A DNA stretch of 64,000 nucleotides, taken from assembly GCA_964400885.1 (NCBI GenBank), contig CAYNWH010000003.1:1-64000 (forward strand). Direction: 5' to 3'. Below are positions 34,537-42,753 of the stretch, piece by piece (the first letter of the stretch is position 1; the number at the start of each line of letters is the position of its first letter). The notes beneath the pieces are model-generated. The model saw only the letters and a program-made list of their open reading frames with translations, did no database searches and was not told the DNA's origin. A program made the position numbers and the translations under genes. Source of the stretch: CAYNWH01 sp964400885 (GTDB lineage Bacteria; Patescibacteriota; Patescibacteriia; CAIXNZ01).

Positions 34537-34646
34537 GGGTAAGCAGGGCTTTTATGCCCTGCTGCAAATCCTGTCTTTGGGTAAACAGGGCTTTTATGCC
34601 CTGCTGCAAATCCTGCTCCGCCGAAGCATAAAAGCTTCGGCTATCC
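34537..34646. repeat. REP cluster upstream of RAYT copy 2
   Basis: Two tandem 42-bp units (34532-34573 and 34574-34615, one mismatch) carry the AGGGCTTTTATGCCCT hairpin. They are followed by the CCGAAGCATAAAAGCTTCGG hairpin ending CTATCC (34646). Confidence 0.85.
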
Positions 34647-34677
34647 ACTCAAAATATACAAATTTTTATGCCGTGCT

Positions 34678-35274
34678 CTATTCTTTCGGTATCAAATTAT
34701 AATCCAATAACAATTGCTTTAACTCATCCTGATACGACTCACTGCCTTCAAACTGCAAAGAATAATCAGCTTCAGTAATAAACTTATCATTCAAAGGCAA
34801 TTTGCCGCTTTGGTATAAAGCTAATAATTCATGATAAGCGATCATATACAAAGGATAAACATCAATAATTTTATAATAAGCATCTTCAGCATCTTTATAT
34901 TTGCCTTCATCAGTATAAACCCGCGCCAAGCCTAATAAAGCTTCCCCATCCAGCTCGTCAAATTGCAACTGATAATTGAAAGCTTTTTCCGCGTCCTGGT
35001 ACAAACCCTGCTGGCGATAAATGTAACCCAAGTTCAAGGCGGCAGCTTTTTCTTCAGGCGTGGTTTGCAAAGTGGCCACAGCATCCTGATAAGTTTTCAG
35101 ATCATCGGCATTCAAATTTCTGGCAGTCAAAGCAGTCAAGCCCAAGTCATTTTGCTTGGGGGTTAATATAAAACCTTTTTGCCAAAGTATAATGGCCAGC
35201 AAAATTAAGATTAAAACCAAAGCAATAATGGGCGAAACAAAATTATTAAGCCAAAGTTTTTTCTTTTTAGGCAT
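34678..35274 (-). CDS. Membrane-anchored TPR protein
   Basis: The 198-residue protein has a basic N terminus, one membrane helix (~13-31) and about three TPR-like repeats (~68-150): AAALNLGYIYRQQGLYQDAEKAF, ALLGLARVYTDEGKYKDAEDAY and a partial third. The domain should lie outside the membrane if the anchor follows the positive-inside rule. It may scaffold surface complexes with the neighbouring exported proteins. No more specific family is recognised. Confidence 0.75.
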   Translation of the reverse strand: MPKKKKLWLNNFVSPIIALVLILILLAIILWQKGFILTPKQNDLGLTALTARNLNADDLKTYQDAVATLQTTPEEKAAALNLGYIYRQQGLYQDAEKAFNYQLQFDELDGEALLGLARVYTDEGKYKDAEDAYYKIIDVYPLYMIAYHELLALYQSGKLPLNDKFITEADYSLQFEGSESYQDELKQLLLDYNLIPKE

Positions 35275-35305
35275 AAATGAAAAAATTAATAGTTAGCTTT
35301 AAAAC

Positions 35306-35332
35306 GGGTAGCGACGAATTAATTCGTCGCTA
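35306..35332. repeat. Single REP-like unit
   Basis: GGGTA precedes the perfect 20-bp palindrome GCGACGAATTAATTCGTCGC (35311-35330), matching the GTAG-plus-hairpin pattern of the RAYT-linked REPs. Confidence 0.65.
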
Positions 35333-35395
35333 GATCTTACCGTCTCATACCATTAATTTTAGCGAAAAATGGGGTAAAATTCAAACCCCCTCTAT

Positions 35396-35423
35396 AATCT
35401 CCCCCTTATCTTAGGGGGAGATT
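35396..35423. repeat. AATCTCCCCC hairpin repeat
   Basis: A 10-bp perfect stem, AATCTCCCCC and GGGGGAGATT, with an 8-nt loop. Related copies are in the coding repeat at 33743-33845. Confidence 0.7.
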
Positions 35424-35448
35424 TGCCGGTGTGAAATAAAGAACAAAA

Positions 35449-35486
35449 CAAGCTCCGCGTAGCGGGGCTCAGAATGACAAAGTGCG
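35449..35486. repeat. Partial copy of the TIR element
   Basis: An AGCTCCGC/GCGGGGCT hairpin is followed by CTCAGAATGACAAAGTGCG, identical to the right end of the element at 39918-40024. Confidence 0.65.
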
Positions 35487-35530
35487 GACGTTTTTCCTTT
35501 CGGATAGCCAAGGCTCCCTTCGGCTTTGCT

Positions 35531-35556
35531 CCCACCTACGCTCATGCTCTGGTGGG
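35531..35556. repeat. CCCACC...GGTGGG hairpin repeat
   Basis: A 6-bp stem belonging to the CCNCC…GGNGG hairpin family. Like the copy at 58314-58339, it is followed by CAGGCAG. Confidence 0.55.
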
Positions 35557-35796
35557 CAGGCAGAACAGACCCATGCCTTGGTGCAATTCGACCTCTGCTT
35601 GGGCGACTCAATCTTTTATTCTTTAACTTTAGATTTATCAGTACATACGGGTTATTTCCACCTTAGGGGTTTGGGGGTGGCAACTAAGCGTCCAAAACAA
35701 TGAACAAAAGGCATTATTTGCACTAGCGCATTTGCCACCCCCAAAACTTTTTTGGTTCTTTTTTAGTTATAAAAAAGAACAATCAATTAAACACAA

Positions 35797-35824
35797 AGAG
35801 ACCCCGCTATGCGGGGTCTCTTTT
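35797..35824 (-). terminator. Terminator of the S-layer-like gene
   Basis: AGAGACCCCGC and GCGGGGTCTCT form an 11-bp stem with loop TAT, 20 bases past the stop codon; T-rich sequence follows on the minus strand. Confidence 0.9.
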
Positions 35825-35844
35825 ATCAGAATCAGACTAGATCA

Positions 35845-38800
35845 TTAGAACACGAAGTTGCCGCCATTAACTGGTAGGTTATCAACTTTATAACCATTGT
35901 TATTAGCAGCACCACCGCCTAAACCGTCATCCCATTGTAAGTCAGTACCAGCAGCTGCAGTATCATTGGCGTTAGTGATATCAAATCTGAATGAATCATC
36001 AGAAGCAGCACTAGCGCCGCTAGTATCGGCTTTAACCTTGAATGATCGGGTAGAACCAGCAGAGATAGAAATGCCCTGAGTAGTACCACCATCATTTGAT
36101 AACGGTACATAATACTCTGTAGAATCAGCTCCAAGACCAATACAAACGCCAGCAAGATCAGTTGCTGTTGTTCCGATTATAGGATCAACCAAGTCAGTTG
36201 ATGGATCAGTCGTGTCATAAATCCTGATAGAACCATCTAAAGTAGAACCGGAACAGACCCAGTCAGCAGAATTAGCATCAGAGCCATTGGCTGTCAAAGT
36301 AATGCCATAAATAACAGCTGTATTACCGGTTGTATTCGTGACATTAAAGATTAAGTAATCATTTAAGCCAGGAATAGAAGAACCTGATGGTGAGCTAGCA
36401 TTTTTGTCAATAGTAATGACAGTCTTTCTAGCAAAGATAGCATTGCCAGCACAATCAGCATTAGCAGCTGTTGTGGCAACGCGAGACCCAGAAGACAAAC
36501 CAATGACTTTAGTGAAGTTATTAACAGCAGAATTCAAATCATTATCGTCTGTTTGCATGGTCACTGTAAATGGATTATTAGCAGAAAGCGCGCCATTAGT
36601 ATCAGTATTCACAGTAGCAGTTGCTGTTAAGTAACTATCAGTATCTTTAGTTACAAACCAGTTCATACCAGCAAAAGAAGCTACGCCGCTAACTAAGACA
36701 GAGGTCTTAGATTCAAAAGTGGTTTGAGCTTCATTTGTTGGATAAGTAATAGTCAATGAAGTCACATTAGCTGGAGTAGTAGCGACTGTAAATCTGGTAT
36801 CAGTTACTCTAAAGTTTTCATTAGTACCTCTAGCTTTGATTTTCAAAGCTTTTTGGCCAGTTGCGCCCATCTGCACTAATCTTGAACGATAAGCAGTGTC
36901 AGATGAATCAGCGCTAATAGCAAAAGTACCAATAGGAGTCACAATGCTCTTTACTTGTGGGACTAATGGAGCAAGGTTATTATTGTCATTAACAATAACA
37001 ATTGCCGCACCGCCACCAGTAGTAGCAGTCACAGTATTATTATCCTTATCTTCAGCCACGATATTGGCAGCTGATTGGATAGTAATAGCAACGTTGTCAT
37101 TACCACCATCATTAGTAGCAGTTGTAGTAAGGTCAAGGCTGACTATCAAGACAATAGAATCGCCAGCTGGCACAGTCACATCGAAATTATCAAAAGTGAC
37201 AGTTTCAGTGCCTGGTACAGCCACGCCGGCAACTAAAGTAGCTTGGACAGTTTTTGGACCTGAAAGCAAAGTATAACCGCTGTCAGTCTGTTGCCATAAA
37301 TTAGCAGCAGCAATAACACTGTTAGCAGCTAAATCATTAACACCAGCATAAGTGCCGTCAGGAGCACCAGTATTACCAGCATCATTAGTATCAGCTCTTG
37401 GGTTAACAATCAGTTTGCTGATAGCCACAGCGCTGTCAGAACCAGATGAGAAGACAAAAGCCACTGATTGAGCGCCAGTTGCGCCTTTCACATGGGTATT
37501 ATCACCAATTGAGCTGGAAACATTGACATCTAACATAGATGACAAGACAGTTTGCGGATTACCAACGATTGGTGCATTTGGCACAATGTCGCCAGCAGCT
37601 ACATAGTCATTAGAAGCTGAATATTTAATATCAGCTCCGCCATTGAAAATGTAGCCAGCTGTTGTGTTACCAAAAGTAACAGTATAAGTATTGCCAAATA
37701 ATTCACCACCCACATCTTCTGTGCTTGATAAATCAGCGGTAATAGCTAAATTCAAAGTGCCATCAACATTAAAGTCATCAGGTAAAGTTAAAACACCTGA
37801 ACTAACTGAACTAGCAGCTAAAGCACCTGGCAAAGCAATCGGGCCAGAAACAGTGCCACCAGTATCAGAATTAACGATTTTAATGTCAGTAAAGTAAGCA
37901 GTACCACCAGAACCTTTAACAAATTGACCAGCTCCAGCGCCATCAATCTTTACATAAGCATTTTTCACATCAACTGCAGCAGCTGAAGTCAAAGAGAATT
38001 GGAATAAGGTTACATCACGGCCACCCTTAGAAACATCACCAGTCACTGGGCCATTGAAAGCAATAGTCACAACACCGCCTTCAGTTGTAATAGTAATAGC
38101 AGCGCCAGAACCAACATTATTGGTAATAGCAGCGCCAAAACCATACAAAGCATCAGTGATTTGAATATCAGTGCTTTCATCAATATAAACAGAAATTGTC
38201 CTGCCTGGTCTGCCAGAAACATCAGCATATAAGCTGAAGTTCTTAATAGCGCCTGAAAGCAAACTGTATGGAGTGGTAAATGGCAAAATTATTTTATCGC
38301 CATTTGTTATTGCGCTAGCTGTAGCCACTGTCATAGTGCCTTGTTTCAAGACAAAGTTCTTAACTTCATCAGTGCCAATTGAACCAATCTGAGTAAAGGT
38401 CAATTGATTAATCACAGCATCATTTGCACCGCCAGTGATTTTGACTTCAGCAATCAAAGCGCCTTGTGTACCAACTTTTGGATTGCTAGGAGCAGTTAAT
38501 GGATCAACGATTACAGTGCTGACTGTTTGAGCACCCATAGTAAAGGTACTGCCTTGAACACCAGCCATAGCAGTGCCATTAGCATTAATCACAGCAAAAG
38601 CGTGCTGATCAGAAGCAACTGCTGCAGCAGAAACATCAATAATCAAGGTTAAAGTTTTAGAACCACTAATCGCTATGTTCAGATTGAAAGTAGCTTCTTT
38701 AGTAGTGGTATTGAATGACTTGCCAGAAGTTAATCTGGTAGTGCCATCATAAAGATAAGCAGCTGCAATATCACCAGCATTACCAACGCCATTGCTTTTC

Positions 38801-39483
38801 AAAGTCAAAGTAGAAAGCGTACCATTGCCGCTAACCACAAATTTCAAAACTTTAACGCCAGTAGCGCCTAATGGTAAGGTAGCGCCTGTTGGAGTGTCAG
38901 AAGCAATAGAAACTGCCATACCGCCAGCGCCTGGTGCGCCAAGACCCAAATCAACATTGATTGAGGTAGCAGCAGCCATTTCATCAGCCGGGCTGTATTG
39001 TGAAGCATCAGAGATTGCTGTACCCACAGTGTAATTTACAAAGAATGGATCTGGAACATCCTGGACCATAGTTGCCCAGTCAGCGCCAAATAAAGCTACA
39101 GCAATAGCTTCAGTCTGAACCCAATGCAATTCACCGCCTAAAGAGACAGCATATACTTTTGGATCAGTTGTAATTTTTACTAATTTAACGCCTGGTCTGT
39201 AAGTGACATTACCGCCAATTGAAATAGCAGCTAACTCTGTATCAGTAATGGTTTTTACTGTAGAGAAATCACTGTACCAGGTTTTGTATGTTTTCTCATC
39301 AGGGAAAACATATCTTTTACCATCAGAAGCATAGTAGTAAACTGCAGGCAATGAAGCCTTGATCAAATCACCTGAGGTCAAAGTAGCAGCCTGTGCAGTT
39401 GGCACAAAAGCAGCCAAACCAACAGCCCAGATGATTGTTAAAACAACTACGCTTGAGGTAAAAATTTTTCTTAAATTACTCAT
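35845..39483 (-). CDS. S-layer-like giant surface protein
   Basis: The 1212-residue protein has a signal peptide (~1-32, AQA cleavage), then immediately the two-repeat module (~38-165) shared with the proteins at 29758 and 32108. The remaining ~1040 residues are Ala, Thr, Ser, Val, Gly and Asp rich with almost no Cys, Trp or Arg, composed of beta-sandwich-like segments, as in S-layer proteins. No C-terminal anchor is seen. An SD (AAGGAAG) lies 7 bases from the ATG and a ~400-nt leader with many hairpins precedes it, fitting a highly expressed, stable mRNA. An ECF sigma factor and a DUF5667 protein lie upstream. The N-terminal module may attach it to the cell surface. Confidence 0.85.
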   Translation of the reverse strand: MSNLRKIFTSSVVVLTIIWAVGLAAFVPTAQAATLTSGDLIKASLPAVYYYASDGKRYVFPDEKTYKTWYSDFSTVKTITDTELAAISIGGNVTYRPGVKLVKITTDPKVYAVSLGGELHWVQTEAIAVALFGADWATMVQDVPDPFFVNYTVGTAISDASQYSPADEMAAATSINVDLGLGAPGAGGMAVSIASDTPTGATLPLGATGVKVLKFVVSGNGTLSTLTLKSNGVGNAGDIAAAYLYDGTTRLTSGKSFNTTTKEATFNLNIAISGSKTLTLIIDVSAAAVASDQHAFAVINANGTAMAGVQGSTFTMGAQTVSTVIVDPLTAPSNPKVGTQGALIAEVKITGGANDAVINQLTFTQIGSIGTDEVKNFVLKQGTMTVATASAITNGDKIILPFTTPYSLLSGAIKNFSLYADVSGRPGRTISVYIDESTDIQITDALYGFGAAITNNVGSGAAITITTEGGVVTIAFNGPVTGDVSKGGRDVTLFQFSLTSAAAVDVKNAYVKIDGAGAGQFVKGSGGTAYFTDIKIVNSDTGGTVSGPIALPGALAASSVSSGVLTLPDDFNVDGTLNLAITADLSSTEDVGGELFGNTYTVTFGNTTAGYIFNGGADIKYSASNDYVAAGDIVPNAPIVGNPQTVLSSMLDVNVSSSIGDNTHVKGATGAQSVAFVFSSGSDSAVAISKLIVNPRADTNDAGNTGAPDGTYAGVNDLAANSVIAAANLWQQTDSGYTLLSGPKTVQATLVAGVAVPGTETVTFDNFDVTVPAGDSIVLIVSLDLTTTATNDGGNDNVAITIQSAANIVAEDKDNNTVTATTGGGAAIVIVNDNNNLAPLVPQVKSIVTPIGTFAISADSSDTAYRSRLVQMGATGQKALKIKARGTNENFRVTDTRFTVATTPANVTSLTITYPTNEAQTTFESKTSVLVSGVASFAGMNWFVTKDTDSYLTATATVNTDTNGALSANNPFTVTMQTDDNDLNSAVNNFTKVIGLSSGSRVATTAANADCAGNAIFARKTVITIDKNASSPSGSSIPGLNDYLIFNVTNTTGNTAVIYGITLTANGSDANSADWVCSGSTLDGSIRIYDTTDPSTDLVDPIIGTTATDLAGVCIGLGADSTEYYVPLSNDGGTTQGISISAGSTRSFKVKADTSGASAASDDSFRFDITNANDTAAAGTDLQWDDGLGGGAANNNGYKVDNLPVNGGNFVF

Positions 39484-39900
39484 AAGAAAATTCTTCCTTT
39501 CTTAACTCTCTGTTCAATTCACTAGATAAGGAACTTAACGATTCTGCGCCCTTACGCTCCCCATTTTTAAGGGGGCTCAAAGGGGTTTAGAATTTTCCTA
39601 ATTTTTTAAAAAGTCACCGACATAAAAGGACGATGTCGACCTTTAACTTTAAAAAAACAGGCGTTAAGCTGCTTATTTGACCTAGCAAAAAACTAAGCAG
39701 AGAGGGTTAATTAGCTTGCTGTAAACAAAGTTTACAGCGTAACCCTATAAAGGGCTTGTCCAGAATCCAAAGTGGTTCTGGACTAATTTGTGGATGACCC
39801 ACCAGGGATATAATAACCAAGAGCTAATGACCAATTTATTATGCCTCTGGCGAGTCACCCACTTGCCCAGCACCCTATGTGGTGCTGGGCTTATATTTTA
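39484..39900 (-). other. Structured 5' leader of the S-layer-like gene
   Basis: Successive inverted repeats on the minus strand are at 39618-39638, 39669-39700, 39718-39738, 39743-39754, 39758-39783, 39790-39862 and 39865-39890. The 39790-39862 stem is 16 bp with three G-U pairs only when read on the minus strand, which supports a minus-strand RNA. A REP-like CTCCCC…GGGGG hairpin lies at 39549-39585. Confidence 0.65.
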
Positions 39901-39917
39901 TTAATTAGATTTCCAAT

Positions 39918-40024
39918 GCACTTTGTCCTATAGCTGTCATCCTGAACGCAGAGAAGGATCTGTAATCTCACAGATTCTTCGTTACCTGCCTGCCCACAGG
40001 CAGGCACTCAGAATGACAAAGTGC
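39918..40024. mobile_element. MITE-like element with 10-bp terminal inverted repeats
   Basis: GCACTTTGTC (39918-39927) and GACAAAGTGC (40015-40024) bound 107 bp that contain internal hairpins (CTGCCTG with CAGGCAG and GGATCTG with CAGATTC). The right end recurs at 35468-35485. No coding capacity. Confidence 0.65.
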
Positions 40025-40173
40025 GTTAAAACAAAAAGAAACCTGTTTTTCTAAATTCAACAGATTCTTAATTACTAAAGACTTTAGTAGATGCTGCTCA
40101 TTAGTAATTATTATACAAAATTTAGAAAAACCTTCAAGCACTTCTGTGGATAATAATGAAATACTTGTGCTTG

Positions 40174-40197
40174 CCCAGTACCCTACGTGGTACTGGG
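40174..40197. repeat. Hairpin CCCAGTACC...GGTACTGGG
   Basis: A 9-bp stem with loop CTACGT. It is homologous to 39865-39890 (GCCCAGCACC, loop CTATGT) with a compensatory C-G to T-A change. The 223-bp stretch 40025-40247 holds nothing else recognisable. Confidence 0.6.
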
Positions 40198-40247
40198 GAT
40201 AATTTAAAGAACCAAAAGAACAATCTCTATAACTCAAACCTTAATTA

Positions 40248-41624
40248 TTAGCCTGCGTTTTCTTCAGCCGTCGCTGAATCAATGCTTTGCTGAGCATCTG
40301 TAGCCTGACTATCATTATTAGCCGGCTGCTGCTCCTCTGCCTGTGGCTGATTTGCTTCCTTTAAGAGACTTTCAATATCTAAATATTTTGCATTCGCATT
40401 AATTACTTTGTTCACCAAAGTCATGATATCATCTGCTTGTTTAACCAGAGCAAAAGCCTTGCCTAAAGCTACGTTCCTTAATCCTGTCCTGGCTTGCTGC
40501 AGTAAAGCATAAGCTTCATCTGGCTTAGTCTGAATTTCTTCTAAAGTCGGTAAAACCTCAGCCGTTGGAGCCTGGCATTGGCTGCCAAGACATGCTGGCG
40601 TTTCTGCTTGAGTATTTGTATTTTCACTATTATCAGCCGGCACAGCAGTATTATCAGCTGGCACAGCAGTATTATCAGCTGGCACAGTTTCTTCAGCAGC
40701 CGCTGCCTGATCAGTAGGCTCAGCTGAATTTGCCTCAGTTTGAGCTGCTTCAGCCTCAGCAGCCTGCTTGGCTTTAGCGTTTTCTTCAAGCTGCTTATTT
40801 AAAACTATTTGATTAATATTAATGGTTTGCAAATCACTTTTAGCCTGAGTAATGACCTTTTCTAAGTCATCTATTCTGGCACTGACTTTATTAATAATGT
40901 CATCAGGCTGCATATTGCTTTGGCCTGCTTCAAATTCCTTAATAATCAAATCCAAAGCTTTCTCGGAAGTCCCTTTTGAAGCATTAATAGCATCTTCTGT
41001 GTTTTGCGCCAATTCAGGCAGGCTTTCCTGCTGATCCTGTAAAATATCAACATATTCTTGACTTTTTTGGTCCAAAACACTGGCAATTTCCACAGCTTTA
41101 TCCTTATCTTTAATTTCTAATTTAGCTAAGTTAGTTTTTAGATTAACCATGCTTTCCTGAAATTTTTTCAAAGTCACATCCAGATTTCCCTTTTGCTGAG
41201 GCGTTGTTTCTGCATTTGCCACTACTGTTTTTATCTCTTGCAATCTACGGCCGGCAAATTCCAGCTCTAAATTGGTTTTCTTTTCTTCATCCATAGCTAA
41301 ATTAACTTGCACTCTTTCTGTAGTCAATTTTAAATTATATAAAAAGTCGCCTGGCAAACTATTTTTAGTAGCACTAACAGTAGCAATCCAAGAACCAAAA
41401 ACCAAAACAAAAACAACTGCCATACTAACTGCAGGCTTATAAGCAAAAGCAAAAATATTTTTGACAAATTTCAAACCATGCCTCTGGCTTTCAGCCAAAT
41501 CAAAATTAGTCTGAGCTTTAAGCTGACTCAATAAAATATCCCGGTTGTTTTCCAGCCACTTGCCATCCGGCTTAATTTTCTGCTGTAAACTATTAAGTTG
41601 TTTTATGAGTTCATTTTTTCTCAT
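40248..41624 (-). CDS. DUF5667 membrane protein, possible sigma-factor partner
   Basis: The 458-residue protein has a ~60-residue cytoplasmic N terminus, one membrane helix (~65-85), then a helical outer region starting with the DUF5667 hallmark NSLPGDFLYNLKLTTERVQV. A low-complexity part (~290-345) has three VPADNTA repeats encoded by a 21-bp tandem repeat. A helical domain and acidic/Gln-rich tail follow. It is 25 bases downstream of an ECF sigma gene, the position of an anti-sigma or signal-transducing partner, but no zinc-binding anti-sigma motif is visible. A role in sensing envelope state is inference. Confidence 0.78.
   Translation of the reverse strand: MRKNELIKQLNSLQQKIKPDGKWLENNRDILLSQLKAQTNFDLAESQRHGLKFVKNIFAFAYKPAVSMAVVFVLVFGSWIATVSATKNSLPGDFLYNLKLTTERVQVNLAMDEEKKTNLELEFAGRRLQEIKTVVANAETTPQQKGNLDVTLKKFQESMVNLKTNLAKLEIKDKDKAVEIASVLDQKSQEYVDILQDQQESLPELAQNTEDAINASKGTSEKALDLIIKEFEAGQSNMQPDDIINKVSARIDDLEKVITQAKSDLQTININQIVLNKQLEENAKAKQAAEAEAAQTEANSAEPTDQAAAAEETVPADNTAVPADNTAVPADNSENTNTQAETPACLGSQCQAPTAEVLPTLEEIQTKPDEAYALLQQARTGLRNVALGKAFALVKQADDIMTLVNKVINANAKYLDIESLLKEANQPQAEEQQPANNDSQATDAQQSIDSATAEENAG
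40630..40687. repeat. 21-bp coding tandem repeat
   Basis: About 2.8 copies of TTATCAGCTGGCACAGCAGT(A) encode the VPADNTA repeats of the DUF5667 protein. Confidence 0.8.
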
Positions 41625-41649
41625 AAATATATGAAGTAATAAAATTTAG

Positions 41650-42210
41650 TTATTGATCCTTTTCTTCCATTAAATCTTTCAGCGTATTCAGCGCGCGAAA
41701 AATCATGACTCTGACTGCGCCTGTTTTCTTTTCAATGACTTGCGCTATCTCATTAATAGACATTTGTTCAATATATCTCAAAATAATTACATCACGATAT
41801 TCATCTTTTAACTCTCTTAACTTTTCTTCAATTTTCTCCATCTCAATTTTTGTTTCCACTGCTTGCAAATCTGTCTGGCTAACAACTGCTTCCTGCTGTT
41901 CTAAAATTTCCTGCTCCATCAGCACTTCCTGCTGGCTTAATTTACGGTAATAATCAATAACCAAATTCCTGGCTATCTTATAAAAAAGAGCGTTAAGATT
42001 TTTTATATCTTTACTATTTTCCGCGATATATTGCCAAGTTTTCAAAAAAACTTCGGAGGTCAAATCCTGAGCATCTTCCTGTGTCCTGACTTTAAAAAAA
42101 ATGTAGCGATAAATCTTTTCCGCATACAAATCATAAACTTGACTAAAGGCTTCAGGATCTTTGTTTTTGGCTCTGAATAATAAGTATTTTTCTTTTATAT
42201 AGCCTGTCAT
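41650..42210 (-). CDS. ECF-type sigma-70 family RNA polymerase sigma factor
   Basis: The 186-residue protein has region 2 (~20-95; YAEKIYRYIFFKVRTQEDAQ, DLTSEVFLKTW, ARNLVIDYYRK) and region 4 (~130-182; LRELKDEYRDVIILRYIEQM, INEIAQVIEKKTGAVRVMIF), without regions 1 and 3, so it is an ECF factor. A Gln/Glu-rich linker joins the two. It is co-transcribed with the DUF5667 membrane protein and lies upstream of the S-layer-like gene. An ECF-style promoter (GTAAC, 16 bases, CGTC) precedes it, suggesting autoregulation. Confidence 0.93.
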   Translation of the reverse strand: MTGYIKEKYLLFRAKNKDPEAFSQVYDLYAEKIYRYIFFKVRTQEDAQDLTSEVFLKTWQYIAENSKDIKNLNALFYKIARNLVIDYYRKLSQQEVLMEQEILEQQEAVVSQTDLQAVETKIEMEKIEEKLRELKDEYRDVIILRYIEQMSINEIAQVIEKKTGAVRVMIFRALNTLKDLMEEKDQ

Positions 42211-42219
42211 CTTATAAGA

Positions 42220-42254
42220 CGTGGAATATTAAAAAATGTTACAACGTAACATTT
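42220..42254 (-). promoter_or_regulatory. ECF-like promoter and dyad upstream of the sigma gene
   Basis: Minus-strand GTAAC, about 18 bases to CGTC, lies just before ATG 42210. The GTAAC is one arm of a 9-bp dyad AAATGTTAC/GTAACATTT (42234-42254). Confidence 0.4.
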
Positions 42255-42391
42255 ATTTAGATTATTTATGTATATATAATATTAGCATTTTAAAACTGAT
42301 TTTACAAAATTTACCTAAGAGCTTAAAGGCTAATATAAATTAGCAAAATTTAAACAATAAGTAAAGCCAGACAACCTAATTAAATTTAGAC

Positions 42392-42420
42392 TTGCATTTA
42401 CTAAAAATATAATTTATAAT
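42392..42420 (+). promoter_or_regulatory. Promoter for the HTH gene at 42470
   Basis: TTGCAT (42392-42397), 17-bp spacer, TATAAT (42415-42420). Confidence 0.6.
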
Positions 42421-42423
42421 AAC

Positions 42424-42465
42424 TTTGTCCAGATTTTTCTAGACAAATATTTATATTAGACAAAA
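42424..42465 (+). promoter_or_regulatory. Candidate operator, repeated AGACAAA half-sites
   Basis: A dyad TTTGTCCAGA and TCTAGACAAA (42424-42433, 42438-42447) is followed by another half-site TTAGACAAAA (42456-42465), all between the promoter and the start codon of a DNA-binding protein gene. Confidence 0.45.
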
Positions 42466-42469
42466 TTTT

Positions 42470-42748
42470 ATGCAAAAAGTCAACACAATAAGACTCTCTG
42501 TTTCTGAAGCAGCTAAGCTCTTTGGCCTGGAGCAAAAAACTATTAGACGGGCTTTAAAAAAGCAGGAAATACGCTATGTCGTGGTCAGAGGCCGGTATAA
42601 AATTAACTTTGACAGCCTCTTAAAGTGGTCGCAAAAAAGGCCGACTGTCAGACGAAAAAATGAACAATACGGCCTGGGCCAATATGTGGAAAAATGGAAA
42701 ATTACTAATAAGCTTTATAGCCCAAATCCCGAAAGCTTAAAGGAGTAA
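42470..42748 (+). CDS. Small MerR/excisionase-like DNA-binding protein
   Basis: The 92-residue protein has a winged-helix/HTH_17-type domain in its first ~60 residues: LSVSEAAKLFGLEQKTIRRAL is the helix-turn-helix, followed by a wing (YVVVRGRYKINFDSLLKW). The C terminus (~60-92) is basic then polar with no known domain. Proteins of this type act as excisionases or small repressors. Half-site repeats in its own leader suggest autoregulation. It is isolated between the sigma operon and a repeat region, with no integrase nearby. Confidence 0.8.
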   Translation: MQKVNTIRLSVSEAAKLFGLEQKTIRRALKKQEIRYVVVRGRYKINFDSLLKWSQKRPTVRRKNEQYGLGQYVEKWKITNKLYSPNPESLKE

Positions 42749-42753
42749 TATTA

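Larger units (their letters stand above)
35275..35844. other. Intergenic repeat-rich region
   Basis: This 570-bp stretch holds a REP-like hairpin (35306-35332), an AATCTCCCCC hairpin (35396-35423), a partial copy of the TIR element at 39918-40024 (35449-35486), a CCCACC…GGTGGG hairpin (35531-35556) and the S-layer gene terminator (35797-35824). No gene is supported. Confidence 0.7.

Noticed and set aside
35275..35844. Small genes in the repeat-rich spacer (for example 35411-35611)
   Set aside because: The frames are read-through of palindromic repeats and have no start signals.
39968..40237. 89-residue minus-strand frame
   Set aside because: It spans the TIR element and hairpins, and its C-terminal end is palindrome-derived.
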